From JBJSXJ01 sp044235425 (GTDB lineage Bacteria > Planctomycetota > Planctomycetia > Pirellulales > Pirellulaceae), in assembly GCA_044235425.1 (NCBI GenBank), contig JBIIHW010000003.1, positions 1 through 64,000 of the forward strand: a stretch of DNA of 64,000 nt, read 5' to 3'. Below are positions 1 to 8,690 of this stretch, in pieces. A program made the position numbers and the translations under genes. Position 1 is the first letter of the stretch. The number at the start of each line of letters is the position of its first letter. The notes under the pieces are model-generated. The model ran no database searches and was not told the origin of the DNA. It saw only the letters and a list, made by a program, of their open reading frames with translations.

Positions 1-191
1 CGACCCTGCGTCGGTCGAAGCGATGACTTCCGCGGTTACCTGGATTTTTATTCGCGACGCGACGGCTGGTAACCGAGGAAGTCGTTGCTCCGACTGGCAC
101 AGGGCCAGTCGAGAGCTGATCCTGACCTCTGCGGAAGAGGCTGCTCCCGACCGACCCTGCGTCGGTCGAAGCGGTGACTTCCGCGGTTACC
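1..191. repeat. Spaced direct repeat with several hairpins
   Basis: Bases 1-40 recur at 152-191 with one mismatch, a period of 151. Inside the unit, 25-40 is an inverted copy of 68-83 (one mismatch). Perfect hairpins lie at 91-111 (cgactggc/gccagtcg), 126-140 (cctct/agagg) and 149-167 (gaccga/tcggtc). Short open frames cross the region but have no coding character. It is probably a structured intergenic repeat. The first copy may extend beyond the left edge of the window. Confidence 0.7.
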
Positions 192-296
192 AAGCTATTG
201 ATTCGCGATTCCCGGGCTCGACTGCGGCGCCGTGTAATCGGTGTTCTTAAACAATTTTCTTTTGCGTTGGCAGAGTGCTCCGATAAGATGCATGGC

Positions 297-318
297 CGGT
301 CACGAATGGTCGTGACCG
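297..318. promoter_or_regulatory. Perfect hairpin upstream of the repeat-protein gene
   Basis: An 8-bp perfect stem (cggtcacg/cgtgaccg) with a 6-nt loop lies about 75 bases before the start of the next gene. No T-run follows, so it is not an obvious terminator. It could be an operator or a 5' leader structure. The function is unknown. Confidence 0.4.
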
Positions 319-392
319 TCGCGCCTCATCCGCTCGTACGAAAACTCCCTTCGTCGGCTCGTTCCTCTACACTTTTTTGAGGATTACTGGAC

Positions 393-2936
393 ATGCCACG
401 TCGATTTCATTCGCGGGCTAATCGCTTCACGGTCGCCTTGATGATTGCTGCGCAGGTGGTTCCGTTGACGGTGCAACCGTTAGCCGGACTGCACACCGAA
501 CTGCCGCTGTGGGCTCAAGAAGCGCCAGCACGCCGAGCGGACGAGAATGCTGCTGAGCCAGCCTTAGCGGCGCCCGACAATGACGTGCTCGACGATCAAA
601 CTCCACAGCTTGACGGCGAGGAGCTCACTCGCGGTCCGGTTCATGAGGCGTTTGCGCAGCCTGTGGTGTTTGATCCGGAGCCGGGGCCGGTGATCGATCA
701 AAAGCCACCGGCAAGCATTGAGGAGATTCCGCCAGACGAGAAACCGGTCGGAGACGACGTCACTTGGATCTCGGGTTACTGGGCGTGGGAAGAGGATGAT
801 GAACGTTTCTTGTGGGTGAGCGGGTTGTGGCGGGTCGAGCCGCCCGACCTGCAATGGGTGCCTGGATACTGGGCCGAGGTGGATGGTGGCTTTCAGTGGG
901 TTTCAGGATTCTGGCAACGGGAAGAAAAGGACGAAGTGGAGTATCTGCCGCCGCCACCTGACAGTCTGGAGAATGGTCCGCCGGCTCAACCTGCCACGAT
1001 CGAGCAAACGTGGGTTCCTGGTTCCTGGGTGTGGCTCAACGCCCGTTACGCGTGGCGGCCCGGCTATTACGTCACCTGTCGACCCGGCTGGATTTGGGTC
1101 CCCGCCCGTTATGTTTGGACTCCCCTGGGCTACGTCTTTATCGATGGTTTCTGGGATTACTCCGTGCGACGTCGAGGAATCTTGTACGCGCCGGTACGCA
1201 TCAACCCTGGCTTCGTCGTGCCACTCCAATGCCGCTATCGGCCGCGAGTCGTCATTGATACGGATATTTTCACCAATCACTTCTTCTGCCGACCCACCGT
1301 CGGACTCTACTACTTCGGCGACTATTACTCGGTCAATTACCTCAATCGCGGTTTCTATCCACGCCATGCATTTCACATGAGTGCCGTGGGCTATGACCCG
1401 ATTTTCGCCTACCACTCATGGTTCTACGCCAAGACCGATCCCGGATGGCGAAACCGAGTGCGAGCGGATTATCGCCACTGTCGCGACCACATCGACGCTC
1501 GACCGCCCATCACCGTCGCGCAAACTCGCGAACTAGCCCTGGTCGCCAACGATATCCACAATCGTGGTCGAGTGTTGGCGACGTCATCGATTGCGGAATT
1601 GGCGAGTCGACCTCAAGCCGCAGTGCAGGTCGAACGAGTTACCGCGCAGCAGCGAGAGCGTTTGCAGAAGAATATCCAGCAGATCGATCGCGCTCAGAAG
1701 CAGCGTCGTGACCAAGAACTCAACGCCGTCGCCCAACTAGACCCCAATCGAACTCGCCCAGGCCGTCCCGAAGGCAAGCCCGAGGGCCGTCCCGAAGGCA
1801 AGCCGAGTAACAAGCCAGACGGTAAACCGGATGATGTACGACCCGAACGCCCAGCTGCGGTCACACCCGACAACAAGCCAGATGGCAAGCCCGACGGTAA
1901 ACCGGACGGCAAGCCTGACAACAAGCCTGATGGCAAGCCGGACAACAAGCCTGATGGCAAGCCTGACGGTAGGCCTGACGGTAAGCCTGGCGGTAAGCCT
2001 GACAACAAGCCTGACGGTAAGCCTGACGGTAAGCCTGACGGTAAGCCTGACAACAAGCCTGATGGTAAGCCTGATGGTAAGCCTGACAACAAGCCTGATG
2101 GCAAGCCGGACGGTAAGCCCGATAGAAGGCCGGATAGCAAGCCTGATGGTAAACCGGATAACAAGGCGGATAACAAGCCAGACGGTAAGCCGGATCGATT
2201 ACGCGACGACTCGCCGGTCCGCAAACTACCAGCGGTTGTGCCCGCCAAAGGACGTCCAGATCGTGTGAAGTCGAAGGCGGACGATCGCCCTGAGCGTCCC
2301 GAGCTGCCTGCCGTGTCACCCGATGTCACGGCGGAACCACTGCGGCTGGGAACACCCGCGACGGAGCGTCCCAAGCCCGCTGAATCGCGTCCTTCCGAGG
2401 GCCGACCGGGTCGAGTCGGCAAGGACCGGTCGAACTTACCGCCGCCCGATCGCGATCTCGATCCAGACGGTCCCGATAAACCGACCGTCACTCGACCATC
2501 GCGAGCGGAGCCTCGCCCGCGCGAGATCCCACGCGGCGAACCAGTACCCCGCGAACCAGCACCCGGTCGACCCGACAATCCGCGCCGCAATGATCCACCT
2601 GCGCGACTCGACAATCCGCGGAATCCTCCGCCAGCCGCTCAGCCTCGTCCTGAACCCCGCCCTCAGCCCCGCCCGGAGCCGCGCCCTGAACCGCGCCCTG
2701 AACCTCGTCGAGAACCTCGTCCCGAGCCGCGTCCTCAACCGCCTCCTCAACCGCAGCCTCAACCTCGTCCTCAACCTCAGCCTCAGCCACGTCCACAACC
2801 TCAACCGCCACCGCGAGCTCAGCCGCGACCCGATCCTCAGCCGCGTCCGCAGCCATCGCAACCTCGTAACCCCGGTGGGCCTGGACGAGCCAACGATGCG
2901 CCACGCGGAAAAGGACGTAATAACAATAACAATTGA
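393..2936 (+). CDS. Secreted Trp-repeat protein with long Lys-Pro-Asp-Gly and Pro-Arg tails
   Basis: No enzymatic domain is recognised. An N-terminal signal peptide (about residues 1-42, ending ..LWAQ) suggests export. Residues about 120-240 carry repeated WVSGxW/WVPGYW motifs, resembling the YXWGXW/WxxGxW repeat proteins common in Gram-negative and planctomycete genomes. Residues about 455-605 are a run of KPDGKPDNKPD repeats. Residues about 750-825 are PRPEPRPQP-type sequence, and the protein ends in a run of Asn. The start is supported by GAGGA at 379-383, nine bases before the ATG. Such proteins are usually envelope- or surface-associated, but the role here is unknown. A hairpin follows the stop. 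Confidence 0.8.
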   Translation: MPRRFHSRANRFTVALMIAAQVVPLTVQPLAGLHTELPLWAQEAPARRADENAAEPALAAPDNDVLDDQTPQLDGEELTRGPVHEAFAQPVVFDPEPGPVIDQKPPASIEEIPPDEKPVGDDVTWISGYWAWEEDDERFLWVSGLWRVEPPDLQWVPGYWAEVDGGFQWVSGFWQREEKDEVEYLPPPPDSLENGPPAQPATIEQTWVPGSWVWLNARYAWRPGYYVTCRPGWIWVPARYVWTPLGYVFIDGFWDYSVRRRGILYAPVRINPGFVVPLQCRYRPRVVIDTDIFTNHFFCRPTVGLYYFGDYYSVNYLNRGFYPRHAFHMSAVGYDPIFAYHSWFYAKTDPGWRNRVRADYRHCRDHIDARPPITVAQTRELALVANDIHNRGRVLATSSIAELASRPQAAVQVERVTAQQRERLQKNIQQIDRAQKQRRDQELNAVAQLDPNRTRPGRPEGKPEGRPEGKPSNKPDGKPDDVRPERPAAVTPDNKPDGKPDGKPDGKPDNKPDGKPDNKPDGKPDGRPDGKPGGKPDNKPDGKPDGKPDGKPDNKPDGKPDGKPDNKPDGKPDGKPDRRPDSKPDGKPDNKADNKPDGKPDRLRDDSPVRKLPAVVPAKGRPDRVKSKADDRPERPELPAVSPDVTAEPLRLGTPATERPKPAESRPSEGRPGRVGKDRSNLPPPDRDLDPDGPDKPTVTRPSRAEPRPREIPRGEPVPREPAPGRPDNPRRNDPPARLDNPRNPPPAAQPRPEPRPQPRPEPRPEPRPEPRREPRPEPRPQPPPQPQPQPRPQPQPQPRPQPQPPPRAQPRPDPQPRPQPSQPRNPGGPGRANDAPRGKGRNNNNN
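1800..2195 (+). repeat. 12-bp tandem repeat inside the coding region (PDGK/PDNK units)
   Basis: Degenerate 12-bp units of the type aagcctgacggt follow each other without interruption and encode KPDG or KPDN. Many neighbouring units are identical at the DNA level, not only in protein. That suggests recent expansion by slippage or unequal recombination. The repeats keep frame, so copy-number change would alter length without disrupting the gene. Confidence 0.85.
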
Positions 2937-2955
2937 TGGTGGCCGATTCGTGATC

Positions 2956-2977
2956 GCGACGGTCGTGTGACCGTCGC
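2956..2977 (+). terminator. Strong hairpin after the repeat-protein gene
   Basis: A perfect 9-bp stem (gcgacggtc/gaccgtcgc) with a GTGT loop starts 20 bases after the stop codon at 2936. No clear T-run follows, so it may be a weak or factor-dependent terminator, or an mRNA-stabilising structure. Confidence 0.45.
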
Positions 2978-3009
2978 TCGACGGTAATTAGTCCTCGGAG
3001 AATGCTCGG

Positions 3010-3957
3010 TTGTTTCAAAGCTTGCTGCTCGTTTGGTTATTGCTCGTTTCCGCCCTGTCGCTTTACTGGCCTAAATTCCTTGGCCCTGATCTCTTCGATC
3101 CCTTCCTCGCCTGCAAACCGCTGATCTCGTGGATGATCATTGCCACGATGTTCGCGGTCGGGGTGATGTTGCCGCGAGAGGAAGTGCGGCAATTACGCGA
3201 GCGTTGGCCGCAGGTGCTCTTCGGCACATTCATCCAGTACACGACGATGCCACTGTTAGGCTGTGCGGCTGCCTATCTCTTTCGCTTGCCAGTCGATTAT
3301 CGTATCGGCATGATCCTGGTCGGCTGCGTGCCTGGCGCGATGGCTTCGAACGTCATCACCATGAATGCTCGTGGCCACACGAGTTACTCGGTGGGGCTGA
3401 CCACCTTCGCGACCATGCTCTCACCCATCGTTGTTCCACTCACTTTGTGGTTGGCGTTGGGAACAGGCACGGGCACAGGCACTGATTGGGATTTCCGGGC
3501 GGTCGGAGTGAATCTCTTTAAACAGGTTCTAGCACCCGTGCTCGCAGGCTACCTACTCACTCGGTTTTGGCCGCGAGCGGAGCGTATCGGCGGCATTGTC
3601 GGCCCGCCGCTCGCCAACCTTTTCATTCTGGCCATCATCGCCACCGTGGTGGCGATCAATCGCGAGCGAATGATGATTGGCACGCTCACCGTCGCCCTGC
3701 CTTTACTCGTCGTGAACATCCTGGGTTATACGGCAGGTTACCTGTCTGGTACGGCGATTGGTCAACCGGAATCGATGCGCCGAGCGCTGGCGATTGAAGT
3801 CGGGATGCAAAACGCTGGACTGGGCACGTCGCTCGCCATCGAGCTCTTTCCCACGTATCCCGCCGCCACGGTCCCCACCGCACTTTACACCTTTGGTTGT
3901 GTGCTCACCGCGATGATTTTGGCTGCCTACTGGTCGCGCCGAGTGCCAAGTGCTTAG
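3010..3957 (+). CDS. Bile acid:sodium symporter (BASS) family transporter
   Basis: A 315-residue polytopic membrane protein with about nine or ten hydrophobic segments. The hallmark GCVPGAMASNVITMNARG segment (about residues 108-125) and the late EVGMQNAGLGTSLA segment are typical of the BASS/NTCP family. In bacteria these carry organic anions such as bile-acid-like or keto-acid substrates with Na+. The real substrate cannot be read from sequence. The start is TTG at 3010 because no in-frame ATG precedes the first membrane helix. The gene stands alone between the repeat protein and the cyclase pair. Confidence 0.85.
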   Translation: MFQSLLLVWLLLVSALSLYWPKFLGPDLFDPFLACKPLISWMIIATMFAVGVMLPREEVRQLRERWPQVLFGTFIQYTTMPLLGCAAAYLFRLPVDYRIGMILVGCVPGAMASNVITMNARGHTSYSVGLTTFATMLSPIVVPLTLWLALGTGTGTGTDWDFRAVGVNLFKQVLAPVLAGYLLTRFWPRAERIGGIVGPPLANLFILAIIATVVAINRERMMIGTLTVALPLLVVNILGYTAGYLSGTAIGQPESMRRALAIEVGMQNAGLGTSLAIELFPTYPAATVPTALYTFGCVLTAMILAAYWSRRVPSA

Positions 3958-4179
3958 CGATTTTCTTGTCCGCTCGTACCGCCTCTGCTGGCAGCAGAAC
4001 AAGCTAGAGTTGAGATGCAAAGACGATGAGAGCGTAGTGGCGTCCTGCTGCGGTTGATGGATGATCTGCCGGGCGCTCAGGCCTGCACTCGCCTGAATAA
4101 GATCTCATCGGAATAAATCAGTACACTAGTTGCCGGTTCATCACGATCCTCAGTTTTTCTGGAATGGTTGGTTGCCCGT

Positions 4180-4737
4180 ATGTATGAAGTCGAACAAAAA
4201 TTTGTGATTCAAGATCTGCCAGCGCTGCAGGAGCGGTTGAAGCAGAAACAGATTGAATTGAGCGATCCGGTTGAGCAAGTCGATTGTTATTATCAGCATC
4301 CCAGTCGCGACTTTGCGGTGACTGGCGAGGGGCTACGCGTACGACGCGAAGGGGAACAGGCGTTTCTCACCTACAAAGGAGCACGGCTGGCCTGCTTAGT
4401 AAAAACTCGCCGCGAAATAGAACTTCCGCTTCCCGGCGACGGCACCTCGGCCGAAAACCTCACTCAAATCCTGGAAGCACTTGGGTTCCAGCCATTTGCC
4501 ACGGTCAAGAAAAAGCGTCGTACTGGACGCTACGATCCAGGGTCGGGTGAAATGGTATTGGCTTTGGACGAGGTTGAGGGGTTAGGCAAATTCCTCGAGA
4601 TTGAAATGGTGGCCACGCAGGACCGTCTCACCTATTACGCCGCCCTGATTCTCGTCGTTGCTGATGAATTAAATGTGCGTACGCTCGAGCAGCGTAGTTA
4701 CCTTCGAATGCTGCTGGAACTTCAGGAAACTGGCTAA
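4180..4737 (+). CDS. CYTH-domain protein, CyaB-like class IV adenylate cyclase or triphosphatase
   Basis: The protein starts MYEVEQK, giving the ExExK motif at residues 3-7 that defines the CYTH (CyaB/thiamine-triphosphatase) tunnel fold. Further Arg/Lys and Glu patches (LRVRREG, LTYKG, LALDEVEGLGKFLEIE) fit the metal- and triphosphate-binding barrel. At 185 residues it has the usual length. Known members make cAMP from ATP or hydrolyse triphosphates, and sequence alone does not decide between them. ATG 4180 is preferred over TTG 4168 because the motif sits at its extreme N-terminus. The stop overlaps the ATG of the class III cyclase gene by one base (TAATG), so the two are probably translationally coupled. 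Confidence 0.85.
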   Translation: MYEVEQKFVIQDLPALQERLKQKQIELSDPVEQVDCYYQHPSRDFAVTGEGLRVRREGEQAFLTYKGARLACLVKTRREIELPLPGDGTSAENLTQILEALGFQPFATVKKKRRTGRYDPGSGEMVLALDEVEGLGKFLEIEMVATQDRLTYYAALILVVADELNVRTLEQRSYLRMLLELQETG

Positions 4738-6587
4738 TGGCGGATTTGATCGCGCAAGGGCTGTCCTTTGAACAGCGGTGGCGACGTGAATTCACCGATC
4801 AAGCTCCGCTCATTTTGGGACGAGCGGCGGAGCACTGGAGCGTTCCGTGGGACGATCATGTTTCACGACGACATGTTGAGTTGCAGTGGCAAGCGAACGT
4901 GAAGCGATTGCATGTGCGACGGTTGCCCGATGCGTCCAATCCGCTGTTCTTTCAAGGTCAGTCGCGTCAGGAGTGCCAGCTTCGACCCGGCGATCACTTC
5001 GTCATCGGCTCAACCACCTTCACACTGGTCGACGAGCCGGCCCGCGTCATTGCAGATTTGCCTCAGCCGGTTGAGCAGCAATCGTTTGATGCGGGCGAGC
5101 TGAAACAGCATCCATTCTTAGATGCCAATCAGCGACTCGGCGTACTCAGTCGTCTTCCCGAAATCCTGGCTGGGGCGAGTGACGACACGGAGCTTTGCAT
5201 TCGGCTCATCAATGTCTTGCTGACGGGACTCCCGCGCGCCTCTGCGGCTGCCATCGTCACGCGCGACAATCCCCGCTCTGGTGACGAACAGCTTCCATCG
5301 CCCGATGCGTCCCCGACGTCGAACATTCAGATTCGACATTGGGATCGGCGCGGGGCAGATGGCGGCGAGTTTCGTCCCAGCGAACAACTCATTTATGAGG
5401 CGTTGGAGCAGCAAACGTCGATCCTGCACACTTGGCAGCGCGCGGCGGGAAACGCCCACGCCAAGCCAAACCTGAATTCAACTCCGGACGACTGGGCCTA
5501 CTGCACTCCCCTGCGCGGGCCGGGCTGTCGTGGTTGGGCGCTCTACGTCGCCGGACGAGTGAAGGTGTCGTTGTCCGATCGGCTCGATGCACCCGCCCCT
5601 GCCAGTTCCGCAGCGCTGCTCGAGGAGATTCGCGATGATGTGAAATTCACGGAGATCGTCGCGGCGACCTTTTCGCATTTACGATCGAGCCAGGCGCTAG
5701 TGCGACAGCAGGCGGGGTTAAGCCAATTCTTTTCGCCGATCGTACTCAAGGCGCTCGCCGGCCAGGACCCCGAGCAGGTCTTGGCACCGCGTGAAGTCGA
5801 TGTCGCGGTACTCTTCTGCGACCTGCGTGGCTTTTCGCGCACCTCCGCTCGAGCCTCCGGAAATCTACTGCAGTTGCTGCAGCGAGTCAGTGGCGCACTC
5901 GGTGTGATGACTCGCCATATTCTGGCGGAAGGTGGCGTAATCGGTGATTTTCACGGCGACGCGGCGATGGGATTTTGGGGTTGGCCGCTACAGCAGAGCG
6001 ACGCGATTGAGCGGGCATGTCGAGCGGCACTGGCGATTCGTCGTGAATTCGTGACCGCCGCGACGATGCCAGATCATCCGCTCGCCGATTTTCGCATTGG
6101 CATCGGGATCGCAGCCGGCAAAGCCGTGGCGGGAAAAATTGGCTCGGTGGATCAAGTCAAAGTGACGGTGTTTGGACCCGTCGTCAACTTGGCGTCCAGG
6201 CTCGAATCGATGACCAAGATTTTACGAGCACCGATCTTGATTGACATGCCGACGGCCGAGGTCGTACGTCGGCGGCTGGCGCCACAACACGCACGTACGC
6301 GACGCGTTGCAGTGGTGCGGCCCGCGGGGCTCGATACGGCCGTCGAAGTGGCGCAGTTACTGGCACCGGTAGACGAAGAGCCGCTGCTAAGTGATCAGCA
6401 TCTGGCCAATTATGAACGCGCACTGCAGTCGTTCTTGCAAGGCAACTGGCCGTTAGCCCACAAGCTGCTTCATGACATGCCCGCGGACGATCGAGTGCCC
6501 GATTTTTTAACCGGCTTCATCGTGCAAAATGACCGAGTGGCGCCGAGCAACTGGGAGGGTGTGATTCCGTTAGCGGATAAGAGCTGA
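4737..6587 (+). CDS. FHA-domain class III adenylate/guanylate cyclase
   Basis: A cytoplasmic 616-residue protein. Residues 1 to about 100 form an FHA phosphothreonine-binding domain (LGR at 27-29, SRRH at 43-46). A poorly conserved middle region, perhaps GAF-like, runs to about 330. The class III cyclase domain occupies about 345-530. The two metal-binding Asp are D362 (FCDLRGFS) and D408 (HGDAAMGFWG), and the transition-state residues N484 and R488 (VVNLASRLE) are present. The base-selecting pair is K475 and T477. Thr instead of Asp is typical of class IIIb cyclases, whose studied members respond to bicarbonate. ATP is the likelier substrate. The FHA domain suggests control by Ser/Thr kinases, which are abundant in planctomycetes. 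Confidence 0.9.
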   Translation: MADLIAQGLSFEQRWRREFTDQAPLILGRAAEHWSVPWDDHVSRRHVELQWQANVKRLHVRRLPDASNPLFFQGQSRQECQLRPGDHFVIGSTTFTLVDEPARVIADLPQPVEQQSFDAGELKQHPFLDANQRLGVLSRLPEILAGASDDTELCIRLINVLLTGLPRASAAAIVTRDNPRSGDEQLPSPDASPTSNIQIRHWDRRGADGGEFRPSEQLIYEALEQQTSILHTWQRAAGNAHAKPNLNSTPDDWAYCTPLRGPGCRGWALYVAGRVKVSLSDRLDAPAPASSAALLEEIRDDVKFTEIVAATFSHLRSSQALVRQQAGLSQFFSPIVLKALAGQDPEQVLAPREVDVAVLFCDLRGFSRTSARASGNLLQLLQRVSGALGVMTRHILAEGGVIGDFHGDAAMGFWGWPLQQSDAIERACRAALAIRREFVTAATMPDHPLADFRIGIGIAAGKAVAGKIGSVDQVKVTVFGPVVNLASRLESMTKILRAPILIDMPTAEVVRRRLAPQHARTRRVAVVRPAGLDTAVEVAQLLAPVDEEPLLSDQHLANYERALQSFLQGNWPLAHKLLHDMPADDRVPDFLTGFIVQNDRVAPSNWEGVIPLADKS

Positions 6588-6703
6588 AGGTAAAACGTGG
6601 CGCGGAAGAGAAGACTGCCGCGCTCCATCGTCGGTCGGCAGGTTTGTCAAGATCGGTCCTGCGTTTGTGGCAGAGAAGTCATGGCGAGTGCAAAAAACTG
6701 AGT

Positions 6704-6732
6704 TTGTGTGATTGCGGCGCACGTCATATAAT
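6704..6732 (+). promoter_or_regulatory. Putative sigma-70-type promoter
   Basis: A perfect TATAAT lies at 6727-6732. A weak -35 box (TTGTGT, 6704-6709) sits exactly 17 bases upstream. It points at the DUF2617-like gene starting at 6801. The call rests on the perfect -10 and the spacing only. Confidence 0.5.
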
Positions 6733-6800
6733 CCGGCCACTCCAAGCGTTCGTTTGGAAGTCACTCATCTTGTCTGTCTGCCCTTCGAGGATTTGATATC

Positions 6801-7343
6801 GTGTTGACCGTTCGTCCCAAGGTTGCTGAATTGACGTTTCAGTTGTTTGGTCGAGCTTTACACCCTGAGTTATTCGAGGTCTATCAGTCGCGAGAGGTTG
6901 AGCGTGGTGGTTACCATGCGAAAATCGATATCACGGGTGCCGGCCACGTGGTCACTTGGCGTTACCAGGGCCTCACCCTGACCGAAGTCGCAACCTCCTC
7001 GCAGCATCCCCTGCCCCAGCGTCGTCGCCTGATGACCTATAAGCTGCGTGGCGATCGGAATGATCAGCTCGAGTGTCGTGGCGGGGTGAAGTACGACATG
7101 CAGTTTCAATTGGAATCGGTCACGGCCGATCAATTCTGGCTCTTCCAACAAGAACTCGCCGGCGACCCGCAGTGCCAAGGCATGCTGCAGCGGTTCGAGT
7201 CCTCCGGGCGGCTCTCACTGGGCGCGGTAAGTTACATCCATGTCGAAAATCGCAATCGTTCGTTGATTGTGCAAGCGGTGCATACGTTCCCCGCTGATTT
7301 CGCCATCGTCAAAAGTCAGTCGACGTTTCAGTTACCTGGCTAA
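6801..7343 (+). CDS. DUF2617-like protein of unknown function
   Basis: A soluble 180-residue protein without signal peptide or membrane segment. The opening residues (VAELTFQLFGRALHPELF) and the HVVTWRYQG and EVATSSQHPLPQR segments resemble the DUF2617 family known from planctomycetes and actinobacteria. I am recalling the family, not reading a diagnostic motif, so the name is tentative. The start is GTG at 6801, directly before the conserved N-terminus. A good -10 promoter box lies about 70 bases upstream. The next gene, an SDR oxidoreductase, follows in the same direction after 63 bases. Confidence 0.6.
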   Translation: MLTVRPKVAELTFQLFGRALHPELFEVYQSREVERGGYHAKIDITGAGHVVTWRYQGLTLTEVATSSQHPLPQRRRLMTYKLRGDRNDQLECRGGVKYDMQFQLESVTADQFWLFQQELAGDPQCQGMLQRFESSGRLSLGAVSYIHVENRNRSLIVQAVHTFPADFAIVKSQSTFQLPG

Positions 7344-7406
7344 GAGCTGTCACAGCTGCTTAGTCTTCCGCGTGAGCAATCGCGTGGTAGATCGCTTGGC
7401 ACTCCT

Positions 7407-8156
7407 ATGGCAGCTCCAGTGGCATTAGTAACCGGCAGTGGTAAGCGTCGAGTGGGATCGGTCGTGGCCGATGCACTTGCCGATCGCGGTTACTCGCTGG
7501 TCATTCACTATCGGCAGTCGGCAACCGAGGCGCAGCAGGCGGTGAGCGATTATCAGCGGCGTGGAGTCTCGGCGATGGCTCTGGCAGCGGACCTGACGGA
7601 TACCGCCGCCGTCGACTCCCTGATCGCACAGACGCTATCGCACTTCGGTCGACTGGACGTGCTTGTGCATGCCGCCGCGATTTGGCCGCGTCAAACGCTG
7701 GAAGAAGTCACCGTGGACGATCTGCGGCAGAACTGGGAAGTGAATACATTGGCCACATTTCTGTGTGTGCAAAAAGCTGGATTAGCGATGGTGAAGCAGG
7801 CGACGGGCGGCGCGATTGTCACGATCGGCGATTGGGCCACCGTCCGACCGTATCGCGACTATGCCGCCTACTTTGCCTCCAAGGGTTCCATCCCCACTAT
7901 CACGCGCACACTTGCTAGCGAACTGGCGGCTCGCAATCCCCAGGTGCGAGTGAACTGCATTCTGCCCGGTCCTGTGATGTTGCCCGATGATTTATCAGCG
8001 GAGGAACGTGCTGAGGCGATTGCCGGAACGTTGGTGAAACGGGAGGGCAGTCCACGTCATATTGCCCTAGCCGCGCTGCACTTCATCGACAACGACTTCG
8101 TCACGGGCACTGTCTTGCCGGTCGACGGCGGTCGCTCGATTCATTCCGCTTCTTGA
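7407..8156 (+). CDS. SDR-family oxidoreductase, pteridine-reductase (PTR1/FolM) type
   Basis: A 249-residue Rossmann-fold dehydrogenase. The nucleotide-binding loop TGSGKRRVG, the following HYRQSATEA and the catalytic Y155/K159 (YFASK) are visible. The usual catalytic Ser is replaced by D142 in TIGDWATV. This substitution, with the K-R-x-G loop and the HYxxSxxEA segment, is characteristic of pteridine reductases, which reduce dihydrobiopterin or dihydrofolate with NADPH. A role in folate or pterin metabolism is therefore inferred. A generic 3-oxoacyl-ACP-reductase-like enzyme is the alternative. It ends 68 bases before the 3' end of a convergent small gene. Confidence 0.8.
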   Translation: MAAPVALVTGSGKRRVGSVVADALADRGYSLVIHYRQSATEAQQAVSDYQRRGVSAMALAADLTDTAAVDSLIAQTLSHFGRLDVLVHAAAIWPRQTLEEVTVDDLRQNWEVNTLATFLCVQKAGLAMVKQATGGAIVTIGDWATVRPYRDYAAYFASKGSIPTITRTLASELAARNPQVRVNCILPGPVMLPDDLSAEERAEAIAGTLVKREGSPRHIALAALHFIDNDFVTGTVLPVDGGRSIHSAS

Positions 8157-8223
8157 ACACTCAGGCTTCGGGCCAGTGTCCGGAAGATTTCACCAGTTTG
8201 CAGCCCGATACGGAGAAGCCAGC

Positions 8224-8547
8224 TTACCAGCCCATCACCATGTTGGTTTCAATCACCTTACGCGCTCGTTCCAGATCATCGCCGGTCTCGTGCATGTAGA
8301 GTCGAATGGCGTGGACTTTGTCACCGGACGCTTTGGAGAGGCAGTCACGAGCGATATCGCAGGGGCTATGTTTGGTGGTCAATCCCAAAATGCCTTTGGA
8401 GATCACCCAGGTATCGCGCGGGCGTTTGACGAGTCGAATGGTTTTGTCACCGGGGTAGGCTTCGAGCACAACTTGGCGAGCCGCTTCCTCATCATCGGCC
8501 CAGGTGATGATGATGTGCGCATCGGTTTCGATTTCAAATAGCGGCAT
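8224..8547 (-). CDS. Small conserved-looking cytoplasmic protein, unknown
   Basis: A 107-residue protein without membrane segments, beginning MPLFEIETDAHIIITWADDE. No family is recognised. The frame stays open upstream to 8712. ATG 8547 is chosen because GAGGAG lies about nine bases before it and the sequence upstream looks non-coding. The middle (KTIRLVKRPRDTWVISKGILG) is well structured, with alternating hydrophobic residues. The gene is divergent from the TPR gene starting at 8691, leaving about 140 bases for both promoters. Confidence 0.6.
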   Translation of the reverse strand: MPLFEIETDAHIIITWADDEEAARQVVLEAYPGDKTIRLVKRPRDTWVISKGILGLTTKHSPCDIARDCLSKASGDKVHAIRLYMHETGDDLERARKVIETNMVMGW

Positions 8548-8690
8548 GACAGGCAGCTCCTCAGCACATAGCGACACAGAAAGCGTAAATTCCGCCGGGA
8601 TAGATCCTAATCCATGGCCCGGTTTTGCGGTAGACTTAAGGTACGGGCCGTAGAATTGGTCCGGTCGAATACAGGGGAAGCTGGCATCCA

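Noticed and set aside
1694..2614. 306-residue Leu-Pro-Ser-Gly-rich frame on the minus strand
   Set aside because: It is the reverse reading of the 12-bp repeats in the plus-strand gene; low complexity only.
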